From Apteryx mantelli (Eukaryota; Chordata; Aves; Apterygiformes; Apterygidae), in NCBI RefSeq assembly GCF_036417845.1, contig NC_089994.1, positions 16,882,001 to 16,946,000 on the forward strand: a stretch of 64,000 nucleotides of DNA, given 5' to 3'. The translations under genes were made by a program, and so were the position numbers. Numbering within the stretch: the stretch's first letter is position 1; each line of letters begins with the position of its first letter. The notes under the pieces are model-generated. The model ran no database searches. It was not told the DNA's origin and saw nothing but the letters and a program-made list of their open reading frames with translations. Below, in pieces: positions 50,368 through 59,800 of this stretch.

Positions 50368-51216
50368 CTTTTATTTATTTATTTATTTACTATTTATTAT
50401 TAACCACCCCATTTGGGGGGATAACAAGGGGTTGATACGAGATAAAGGAAAAACAAGGATATGAGAAGTGCTCCTAGACCAAAGCCCATTTGAGTGTCTG
50501 TGCTGTGTTACCAGTTCCAGGAGCATTAATTAACTCAGGCACATTTTGGGTCTGGTGCTTGTGCCTGAGTGAAACCCAGTAAAAAGACAATCCAGCAGTA
50601 TTTGTTTTATTTCATCTCATTTTAATTAAATTCTAGTTTTTGTCCAAAGATATAGTGATGGAAAGCATGAGTAAAACCATTCATCAACTAAATAGGAAAT
50701 ACACCATTCATCCCTCTCATCAATAAAATATAAAAGTTAAAACTCTGAATAAATATGTGTAAACTGTATAATTGCTTAAATAGATTTATAAAAATAAATG
50801 TATTGCATAAATTCATAAATACAAAGTGTACTCGCTAGCAAAAAGAGAAGTACAAAACCAGTCTATTGACAACCAACTTTTCTTTTGGAAAATAACCACA
50901 GGATAAAAATATAAATAACATTAAAATTTCTGAAATCATGATTTCCTGTTTGCTTATTTATATCATGACCAGTTACTTAAATCACCCTGACTTACTTTAG
51001 TCCATCCTTTTTATACAGTGTTGCAAATAAAACAATATAAATAGTTTTATAATAAATATAGTCAATAACTTAAGATATTCATGCTTTAAATATTAAATTA
51101 AACTAGATCATATAGTTAGGATAAATAGAATTACATTATTAATGTTGTTCCTGGCATCAAACTAATCACATAAATACCGGTAGGTCACATTTAGCCAAAG
51201 CTCTGGTACCTTGAAG
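50368..51216 (-). promoter_or_regulatory. AU-rich 3' UTR of the cytokine gene with poly(A) signals
   Basis: Downstream of the cytokine stop codon on the - strand the sequence is strongly AT-rich. Between 51216 and about 50620 it holds roughly fifteen ATTTA pentamers in - strand sense (TAAAT on the + strand), several overlapping AATAAA-like strings. Clustered ATTTA is the classic destabilising element of cytokine and early-response mRNAs. The run at 50368-50388 gives repeated AATAAA on the - strand and is a plausible cleavage signal. The composition contrasts with the GC-richer DNA at 50.0-50.3 kb just beyond it. Confidence 0.6.
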
Positions 51217-51627
51217 TTATTTTTTCATCCTGGCGTATAACGCATTGTACCGTTTTGTTGTATTTTGCATAAACTGGTCGTATTTCTGCAAAACCAGCCA
51301 GATGTATGTCATCTTCTGCGTCGTTTTCATCTGGCTCCACTTGGCGTCCACCTGGGGAAGGTCCTCGCTCCGGCAGGCGTAGAGCTCAGCCCCCTCGCTC
51401 AGCACCACCTCCAGCTGCCTCAGACTGGCGTCCACGGGCGGAGCGGTAGCGTTGCACATGCCTTCTGCCTCGTTCCTCAGGTTCTGTAGAGTTTTGTAGA
51501 AAACGTGGAAGGCGCAGCAGTTTGCGTTGAAGGCTGGGCATTCGGGTATTGCCCGGACCATTGCTGTGGCTTGGGAGTCAGCCTTTAGCCACCCTATGGT
51601 TTGGGGCGTTACAGGGCTGCACGCGTT
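51217..51627 (-). CDS. IL31: Cytokine exon 3 (helices B-D, stop codon)
   Basis: A 411-base exon, entered in phase 0 at NACSPV after a CTCTTCCTCCCCTGCAG acceptor and ending at a TAA (51217-51219). It holds all six mature cysteines and the predicted last helix (MTYIWLVLQKYDQFMQ region, then NTTKRYNALYARMKK). The human IL31 last exon also starts with Asn in a short Cys-containing segment; I recall this from memory only. Confidence 0.75.
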   Translation of the reverse strand, partial: NACSPVTPQTIGWLKADSQATAMVRAIPECPAFNANCCAFHVFYKTLQNLRNEAEGMCNATAPPVDASLRQLEVVLSEGAELYACRSEDLPQVDAKWSQMKTTQKMTYIWLVLQKYDQFMQNTTKRYNALYARMKK

Positions 51628-53160
51628 CTGCAGGGGAGGAAGAGGAGAGACGAGCTGTAGTAACCTTTTGCTTTGCATCTTTCCTGGTGACCTCTTCCCA
51701 TTAGAGGGTCTAGGAGCATGCACGCTGATTTTTCAGGTTTTGTGTGCATTTTTTTGTTGTTGCTCAATAGTGATATTAACACCCACGCTCCTTTTATTGA
51801 GGAGGTATCACAAACTATCTATGGCTTTGATTGCGCAGCACTTTCTGTCTTAATAGCCTGTTTGGCATTGCTTTCAGCTTTTCTAAGTTTTTTTTTTTTT
51901 TTTTTTTAACCATATGGGTAAAATTTACTCATGGAAGAGACCTGCTTTGACCTGAAGCTATATTTGACTGTTTCAGCAGAAATGTTTTTAATTTCAAGCA
52001 TGAGTTCAAGGGAAATCTCTTACATTGATGTTTTATCTATGTATTCTTAAGAATACCTTCCCAGGAATTGAGATTGCCTGAAGCATTGACTGAGCATTGA
52101 CCCTTAGGATCAGTGCGCATTTGGCACAGAAAAGAAAGGGAAAAGAAAGGTCCAGTTTGGCTCCAGTTTTTAAAAGAAGCTTATTTCTCAGATGCAGATG
52201 AAGATGGCTAGATGAAGTGAGAAGGAGAGCATAGACTCATTAAGAGTTTGGTACCAAAAGTCTCTGAAGGTTTCAGCTGCAGGAGATATGTACGACCTGT
52301 GGCGACCAGGCTGCTACGCAGAGCACCCTCCCAGCTCATCTGAGCTTGAGCCCTCCAAGGGGCTGAGCCGGTTTCCTGCAGAAGTGCTCCCGACTGCCCT
52401 AGCACTAGGGTCAAACCCAAGAGCAAGGCGATTGTCCCCATTTTTTCCAAAGATCTGGCTGGTTTCTTCCAAAAAGCTGCCTGCTTCAAGCCTGATGCAA
52501 TGCAGGAGGCAGAGGATGAGCAACGGATTAGTCTGGAAGATACAACCGGCATGAGCTGAGGTGAGGTTGCCCAAGCTCGCCCAACCTGTCCTAGACATTG
52601 TTCCAACTCTGTACTGAAATAAAGCAATGTCAGTGTTTTCCCTCCTGTGTGGAATAGAGAGACACTGCTTTTAAGTTCTAACCCAAATATTTCTTTTCTG
52701 ATGGGCTTTCTAGTATTTTATATTAATTCAAGGGCTTTCTTCTCAGACATAGGCACAACAGATGCAAAATGGTACACTTACATATTTTTCAAACATGGTC
52801 CTTGCGTGTGTTTCCAGCACTGATGCTAAGGTCTTTATGCTGGTAGTAAAATGCTTCTGCCCTGTAGTAGTAATTTTGCCTTCTGAGGTGACAGTTGGGG
52901 CCAAGGAGACCAAAGGAACCAGTGAACAGATGAGGAAGATTGCAAACCCGTTGATTTCTGCATTCAAACGGAGGGGAAGAAAAAGGAATACAATGAATAC
53001 AGCCTCAAGGCTCTACATCGATTTTGCAGAACTTCCTGGGTTTTGCTACGTACTAAATTTTTAAAGCGTATAGGCTTTAAGTTGCTGAGTTAACAATAAG
53101 CATCGAGCAAGGCAAACGTGCAGCGTAAAGTAAGGCATACCCACCTGTCTGGCGCTTCAT
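51217..53160 (-). CDS. IL31: IL31-position secreted four-helix cytokine (3 exons, 200 aa)
   Basis: Exons on the - strand are 53145-53160 (ATG, 5 codons plus G), 52782-52957 and 51217-51627, giving 200 residues with a phase 1 then a phase 0 intron. Donors are ACAG|GTGGGT and AATAT|GTAAGT; acceptors are GAATGCAG and CCCCTGCAG after long pyrimidine tracts. Residues 7-25 (INGFAIFLICSLVPLVSLA) are a signal-peptide core, and 41-64 form a likely helix A. The last exon, with six Cys (67, 94, 101, 102, 122, 149) and N-glycosylation sequons at N123 and N186, would carry helices B-D, with helix D near 160-198. A tiny first exon, an exon with signal plus helix A, and a large last exon is the layout of LIF, OSM and IL31. 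The position between MLXIP and LRRC43 on the opposite strand is that of human IL31. Primary-sequence similarity to IL31 is low by eye, so the symbol rests on synteny; a divergent OSM/LIF-like cytokine is the alternative. Confidence 0.72.
52782..52957 (-). CDS. IL31: Cytokine exon 2 (signal-peptide core and helix A)
   Basis: This is a 176-base exon. The acceptor follows a strong pyrimidine tract (TATTCCTTTTTCTTCCCCTC just upstream). It encodes the signal hydrophobic core, a probable cleavage near the SLA|PT junction at residue 25, a Thr-rich linker, and the amphipathic stretch TTSIKTLASVLETHARTMFE ending KY at the donor. Confidence 0.72.
53145..53160 (-). CDS. IL31: Cytokine exon 1 (start codon, 5 codons plus one base)
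   Basis: In - strand sense GCCCGCC precedes ATG, a good Kozak context, followed by AAG CGC CAG ACA G and a GTGGGT donor. The single leftover G joins AA of the next exon to make a Glu codon, which keeps the frame into the hydrophobic signal core. A very short first coding exon is typical of the LIF/OSM group. Confidence 0.68.
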
Positions 53161-53252
53161 GGCGGGCTTAGAGAGCAGCTGCCTTGGCCACAAGCTAGCT
53201 GGACGCTGGTGCTCAAGTTGCTGGAGCGCTGGAGATGGGGACAGCCGGGCTG

Positions 53253-53259
53253 TATTTAA
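53253..53259 (-). promoter_or_regulatory. IL31: Possible TATA-like box of the cytokine gene
   Basis: In - strand sense the string GTACTTAAATACAGCC lies about 95 bases upstream of the ATG at 53160. TTAAATA at this distance would give a transcription start near 53225 and a 5' UTR of about 65 bases, a usual arrangement for inducible cytokine genes. The assignment is by motif and spacing only. Confidence 0.4.
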
Positions 53260-53260
53260 G

Positions 53261-55866
53261 TACAGAGGAGTTTTGCGTCAGTGGCTCCCCCATGGGTTTT
53301 TTTTTTTTTTTCACATGATAGTTTGGGGTTTTTTTCTTTTTTGAAAGATTACATCAGAATTTGGTTCAAATGCGTCTGCACTGATTGTGATCTAGAATAC
53401 AGTTTCAAACTGACACAGATGGTATCCCGTATCATCTCTTCAGCTAGGAGTTCAGGACACTTGGCTTCGCCATCCCATCCGAGTCGTTGGGATCTCCAAA
53501 ACGCAGCTCTTTCTTAGAGCGTAGGCTCTGGTCTTCAACAACCTGGTGGAGCCCCAGCAGCAAGCGCACGGCTGGGGCATGACGGGAAAAAGCGACGAGT
53601 GGCTCGTATGCAAGGTAGGGCATTCGGAGCAACATAGGCATTAATTCCATGGATCTCTGTAAAACCCTGTCTTCCAGGCGCAATCCTTTTACATAACCCA
53701 GTGGAGAACGTCCAGGTCTCACCTCCCATCGCTGCCACCCTCCCTTCTAACTCGGCTGAAGCTGTCATCTGCTTCCAGTAACTAGATGCTGGATATTCTC
53801 ATATGCAGCAAAATGGGGGGAAAAAAATCATTCCTAGGACATGCAAGTAAGAGGCTGTGATCAGAAGAGGACCTGCAGAACTACCACCAGTATTTTAGGA
53901 CAAAAAGTGAAGGAAAGGAAGCCCCTACGAATGTTCCCTTGTGAAAGCATTAAGTGATACACGTTCACTTGTACTGCCTAGACCAGGGGTAAGAGAAAGA
54001 CCTGAAAGGCAGTGATAGATCCAAGGATGTATGTGTGCAAAGTTACCAGAAAACTTTCAAGGAACAACATTTCGGTGTCAAAATCCTCAGTTCTTTCTCT
54101 TTTCCATGTGAAAAAAAAAAGCAAGCTCTGAAAATAAAAGGCTCCGTGTGTGCATAAACTTCCCCAGGGTGTCTGGGACTGGTCACAGCTGGCCATGGGC
54201 AACGCCAGGCAGCACCTCCAGCCCTCTCCTTCGAGGGCAACCCGTGGGACTCGCTCACCTTCTCCAGGACGTTTGTTCTCGCACAACCCGTGATCCTGGG
54301 CACGAAATAATGCAAAGAAAGAGAAAGAATGACCTTAACCTAAGGTATGAGGCGACGACAGTATTGCATTCAACTGGAGAGGAACAAGAAAAGGACTGTT
54401 CCGGCAGAGGCTTTTTTATTTGTTTTTTTATTACTATTTTTGGGGTAAAATGGGGAGAGGGGTGTTTCTTTGTGCAGAGTGTTCTTAAGGAAAGTCCCTA
54501 CAACGCAAATTCGATGTGTACAGGCAGCTCCTTTTGGAGACATCACGGGGGAGGGGGGGGGTGCTTGTTTGGAAATCAAGCCACGGGAAAAGGAGGGATG
54601 GAGGCGGACGGACAAGCAGAACGGGGAGCTGGTCTCCAGGCCGAGGCAGGACAAGCCGTGGAGAGGCTGGAAGGGGAAGACGAGCAGCAGAGAGGTGCGT
54701 CTGGTTCGCGCACCACGGGGCATTGCAAAGGGAAAGGCACGTGAGCCGGTAGGTGCGGGAGACTTGGGCATCGCGCGCTGTCCCCTTCCAGCTCCTCCAG
54801 CTGAGCGGCCGCGGGCACACGCAGCCAGGGAGGGCGGCTCAAGGAATCACGGCCGGGTTTTCCTCCTAGCGCCGGGAATATTGGTTTGCGCTGTTCCTGG
54901 GGCAACAGGGCCCAGTTCTGACCTACAACCCTGACATAACGCAGCGATACAAGTAAGAAAAACGGTATTCTTGCACCTTGACTTTCCCGTGAAACACGAT
55001 GCAGCCACCGGCGACCCGTTCTTCAAAGGTTTCCAGGCTTGCCTTCATTTTCCGCGGGGCCGAAGGGCGGCAGCATCCCCGCCGCGCCACGCCACGCCAC
55101 CGCCTCCATGGGTGCCTGCTCTGCACATCCTTTCCCAGCTGCCTGCAGCTGCGATAAGCTGCTGAGCTGATAAGGGAGCAGATCGGCATCCGTCCTGTAA
55201 AACCCGCCGCGAGTGGAAGTTCAGCCTTCCACCACGTAACCGCCGGCCGCCGCAGGGCCTCTGCAGTCCGGGTGCTGGCGTTTTGCTGACACAGGCTGCT
55301 CTGCCCTACGATGGAATCTGCAGCTCTTGCCTCAACGCCCGTCGCTGGAAAAAGCAAATAAACCTCAGAGCTCGGAGACCCGAAGCTGACCCGGGGCTTG
55401 CAGGCCTGGAGCTCGTCTACTTTTTCCAAGTGTAGGGGAAGGTACTTTCAGCTATGAACTTTGTTTTCCGACAGCCTTGCGCGGTCGTGGCGGTGACAGC
55501 AGCGCGCTGCACACATGCGGAGCGTGGTGTTTTCGCAGCTAACTGAGGAAGGGACCGTTTCCTCCCCGAAACCCGAGCGACTCTCAGCGCGCCGATAACC
55601 GAACCACGGCAAATGCCAGGCCGCGGGCCCGGGGCGCAGGGCTGACTCCGCGCCCCGCAAAGGCCGCCACAACCCGCGGGTTTCTCCCCTCGCGCGGAGG
55701 GGAAGCAGCCCCCGGCCCAGCAGGAGGGGTGTCGAGCCGGTGCTTTATTCCCCGCGGCGGCGCCCGGCCGAGCGAGAGCCGCCGGCGTTTGCGTCCTTGC
55801 CATCTCCTAGCGACGGGGACGCTGCCGGCAACGCGGCCAGGGAATTCCCGCGGGGGCCGGAGCGGG
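53261..55866. other. Intergenic region leading into the LRRC43 CpG island
   Basis: No supported gene. The first part is of moderate GC content with a poly-T run (53299-53312). From about 54.5 kb the sequence becomes GC- and CpG-rich, and by 55.5 kb it looks like a CpG-island promoter for LRRC43. Open frames on both strands (for example a 168-codon frame on the - strand at 54923-55429) match no family and are expected in such DNA. Confidence 0.5.
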
Positions 55867-56850
55867 ATGGCAGGGCCGGGCGGCCGCAGCGCCTCGGCCG
55901 CGTTTCGGGAGCACCTCCGGCGCCTGGGCCTGCACGAGTTCCCCTGCGGCGCGGGCGGCCGGGTAGGAGCCGGGGGCTCCGGCGCTGCTCCGGGAGGGCT
56001 CGGCCAGGCGCTGCCTCCCGGCCGCCGGAGCGGCAGCACGTGCCGCGGCGGAGCCGACGCCGGCGGGACCCTGGCTGCCCACGCGCCTCCCCTTGCAGCA
56101 GCAGCGGCCCCGCGGCGGCGCGGAGGACGAGGAGAGCCGGGAGGCGCGGACGGAGCTGCTGCGCTGCCGGCACTCGCCCTGGGCCCTGCCGCCGGGCTGC
56201 GGCCCCGAGGACCAGCGCCTGCGGCTGCTGGCCGTGCGGGCGCCCGGGCTCGTCCGCGACACCGACGTCTTCCTCTTCTTCCGCGTCCTGCGGCTGGTCG
56301 ATCAGGGAGTAAGTAAGCGCAGCCACCGGCTGGGCGGGAAAGCGCGGTCGGAGGCCCCGTGCCACCGCGGCGTCCCTGCGGCCGGGGGCGAGCGGCGGCC
56401 GGACCCGGCACTTTGCAGGTAGACGAGGTCGACGAGGGTCTGCTGCGCTTCCAGCGCCTGGAGGAGCTGGTGCTCAGCGCCAACCGCATCAGCACCGTGG
56501 CCTCGGCCAACCTGCCCGGCACGCTGAAGGTGAGCCCGCGACGGCGGAGCGGGTCCCATCCCGGGATGCGGCGCGAGGAGTGGCTAATTGCAAAGGCGCT
56601 CGTCGCCCCCGCTGCCCGGGGCAGGTCCTGGAGCTGTGCGGCAACGCCGTGAGCGACCTGCGGGACCTGTGCTCCCGGCCGCCTCCGCCGCTGCAGCACC
56701 TGGGGCTGGGGCACAACCGCCTGCGCGGCGCCGCGCAGCACGGCTGCCTCACCGCGGACTCCTGGTAACCCCGGCGGCCGAGCGCGCCGGCTCTCGCAAA
56801 GGCGGTGGGAAGGGGTCGGCAGCCACCGTGGGCAGGGCTGCTCGTGGGAG
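55450..56850. promoter_or_regulatory. LRRC43: CpG island over the LRRC43 promoter and first exons
   Basis: CpG dinucleotides are dense (for example GCGCGCCGATAACCG, CCGCGGCGGCGCCCGGCCG) and no TATA box is evident near the ATG at 55867. A CpG island over promoter and first exons is usual for such genes. The boundaries are approximate. Confidence 0.65.
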
Positions 56851-59800
56851 CCCTCTCCCTGCCCGAAGCCCTTCCTGGGAAAGGGCCTGCGGATCGGGCT
56901 GCGCCGTGGAAGGATGCGGTAGGGGGGTTAAGAGATGCTGAAAGAGCGTCTCGGTGAGTTGTGGGGCAGGCTGGTGAGGGGCTGGGTGGCCCAGGGACTT
57001 GCGGTGGCCTCCTGGGGGGGGGGGGCTGCACCGGCAGGTGCCCCCACGAGCTGCGGGCTGCCGGTGCTCTGCCTTCCCGCGAACATCCTCTGCCTGCCCC
57101 GGCTGCTGCCCTCTCTCTGCTCCAGGCCAAACCTCGTTTCCCTCGATCTGAGCTTTAACGCCCTGACGGATCTGCTGGGGCTGGTCTCCAAGCTGGCCGG
57201 TCTGCAGAAGCTCCGCGTGCTGCTGCTCCAAGGGAACCCGCTGGCTCTCCTCGCCGCGTACAGAGGCTTCGTCGTGGACAGCCTGCCCAGGCTCCGCGTC
57301 CTGGACGACGTGCACATAGGGCCCGACGAGAGGCACCGGTACCGCGGGCTGGCGGCGCGGCCTGGTGAGCCTGCGCCTCCGCGAATGGCCGGCGACTCGG
57401 GAGGTGGTTTGGTCGCAGCTGAGCTAGGAGTCCTCGGGGCTCACGCTGCGTCCAGTATCGACTTCTTCCTTGCCTTTTCTCTAATGCACCCCCTCCCCCG
57501 CGCCTCCCGCCCCCATCAGCACGGGGATGCTGCAGCCCCGGGGACGGGCAGCGAGGCAGTTTGCTGCCTTTCCAGTGCGACCTGCATCACAGTTTAAGCT
57601 GCCCGACGTGGTTAGGGCAACGTCCATCACTTAAACCCCTCTGTTTTCGTGCTGAATTGCTCGTCAGAAGGACGAGGGTTTTCTCGATAACCCCTTTTCT
57701 CCCCGGCCGGGGCACCGCGCAGGGCTGCAGCAGGCACCCCGAGGAGCGGGACGGCGGCGCGCGCGGCGCGTTGGACGCGGAGGGGGGGGGAAGCGGGGCA
57801 GGCGGGAGCCGGGATTGGGACGGGACGGGACCTCCCTCCGGGGGTCCTGCTCGGCGGGGCCAGGCCCTCGCCCTGCTTCCCGCTGTCCAAAACGTCGCCC
57901 CGGGGCCGGGGGGGGGGGGGGGGGGTTGCGGCGCAGAGCAGCGGAGCGCGGCGCTGCTCGTGCGGCGGGCGAGTGACCCCGTGCGGCGGTGGCCTGCCAC
58001 AGCCCGGGTGGCCGCGGTGACACGCCCCCCCCCCCCCCCCCCCGCCCGGCAGAGCTGCTGGCCCGCGGGGCTCGCGTGGCCGTGCACGTGGGGGCGGTGA
58101 GGGGCCTCCCCGCGCCCGGCGCCCCCGAGCCGCTGGACGCCGGCGCCGACGTCGCCGTGGTCGCCCGCAGCTACTCGGTGACCTACGAGTTCGCGGCGAG
58201 CGAGGACGTCGGCAGCCCCGAGGTTTGCGCTTCACCCCGCGAGCGACAGCCGCTGGCCACCCCGGTGGGGGGCTTGTAGCCGCTATAGCCGCCCTCGGGG
58301 CCGGGGGTCCCGGTCCCCCGTGGGGGCACCGCGCTCTCCGCACGGAGCAGCGCGTTCCCGGCTCCTTGCCTCCCTGTTCCCGCCACGGGCACGGGCTGCA
58401 AAATGGGACCGCAGCGGGGATGCGTCCCCTGGGCTCGAGGCAAGCACAGCCGGAGGCGTCCCGCCGGGAGAGCCCTCCCTGCCCCAGTAACAAAAATCCC
58501 TCAGCATCCCACGGCGGCCACGCAGGACCCCGGCGGCGGGAAGGCAGCGCGGGACGCAGTGGAAAACGAGGGCCAGGAGCAGTCCAAGGCCGGCACCAGT
58601 AAGGGGAATTAGGAACAAACCTGCTATTCCAGCAGCCAGGGCAGGTTTACAGCTCCTTTGGGATGTGCTGGCATCAGCACGTCCCTCGCAGCCGGGCCGG
58701 CACCGAGCCTGGGCTGATGGATGGGGAATTGGCACCGTCTGGTCCCTGGCGTCACCTGAGCCGGGGCAGGAGCCACCACCTGCATGAGCCAGGCGGGTCC
58801 GAGCCACTGGCCCAAAGAAACCATATTCTGGTTCCTGCACGCTTGCCTGGTATCCGTGGTTTCATAAAAAAAAAACAAGAATAAACCCAGCCTAGATATT
58901 AACCCTGGCTCGACGTTACTGGGTTTATTCTTGTTTTGACTGGAATCGCGATAACATTCGTTTGCCATTATTACGATGGTGCAATGTCACGGGAAACTCA
59001 TTAGCCTTAAACTGCTAGTCTCGGGGTCTGCTGTCGTATCCCGAGCCGATTCCGCAAGCAAACGTTTCCGTGCGGAGGGAAAACCCCCTGTCCCCCGTGG
59101 GGCGCCTCGGGGAGGAGCGGTCCCTCCGCCGAGCCCCCCCGGCGTCCCCGCGCAGCGCAGGTGCACGCCACCCCCGCGAAGCCCTGGGCAGACCCCATGG
59201 ACTGCGGCTACCGGCGGGAGCACGCCGCCCCGGACCTGGTGGGGCTGAAGGCCTTCCTGGAGGCCGGGACCATCCTCTCCGTGGTGGAGGAGAAGGTGAG
59301 CGCGCGGCGGCGCGGGGCCGAGGGGCCGGGCGGTGTTGCGGTGCCGGGGGGAGCGGTGACCCCGGGCCGGGGGCTGGGTGTCCCCACGCGCCGCTGTCCC
59401 GGCAGGTGCTCTCCTGGCCTCTCGTCGTGGACACGGATGAAACCGCCGTCAAGAAGGGGAAGGCAGGGCGAGGGCTGCAGCACGGCGCTGAGGTAGGACG
59501 CTGGCGGGACCCGTGTTCGTGCGCTGCCCCAGCTGCCAGACCCACCGGGGGGGGGGGGGGGAGGGACAAGGGCCCCGGTTTGGGAATCTCCCGTCCACCC
59601 AAAAGTCCCCTCCTTGCTGCGGGAGGAGGCGGCGGCCGCTGGACGCGTCTCAGCCGGGATACAGCGGTGGGACAGCGTGGCCTGGTGCCCTTTGGCAAAG
59701 GAACTGTAACGCTCTGCTGAGGCTCGTCCCCACCTTGGTGCCCCGCAGGACACTGGGCCCGGGGACAAGCAGAAGAAGAAGCAGAGGGAGAAGCCCCGTG

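Noticed and set aside
50368-50388. ATTTATTTATTTATTTA on the + strand as an AU-rich element of a + strand gene.
   Set aside because: No supported + strand gene ends here. The same bases read on the - strand give AATAAA repeats at a sensible end for the cytokine 3' UTR.
52297-52441. Signal-peptide-like ATG frame first considered as exon 1 of the cytokine.
   Set aside because: Its donors are weak and it needs a poor acceptor at 52019 to reach helix-like sequence. The set 53160/52957/51627 has stronger splice sites, a Kozak start and a TATA-like motif. It is kept as a separate observation.
53444-53768. Two overlapping - strand frames (77 and 92 codons) upstream of the cytokine gene.
   Set aside because: They overlap each other in different frames, lack splice context and match no family. 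The cytokine has a better-supported first exon at 53145-53160.
54923-55429. A 168-codon - strand frame upstream of LRRC43.
   Set aside because: No recognised family, no supporting splice sites, and it lies in CpG-rich DNA where long open frames are common.
55584-56741. A 385-codon frame on the - strand opposite the first LRRC43 exons.
   Set aside because: It is a GC-rich antisense shadow with Arg/Pro/Ala-dominated composition. The + strand exons there have matching splice phases and clear LRRC43 sequence.
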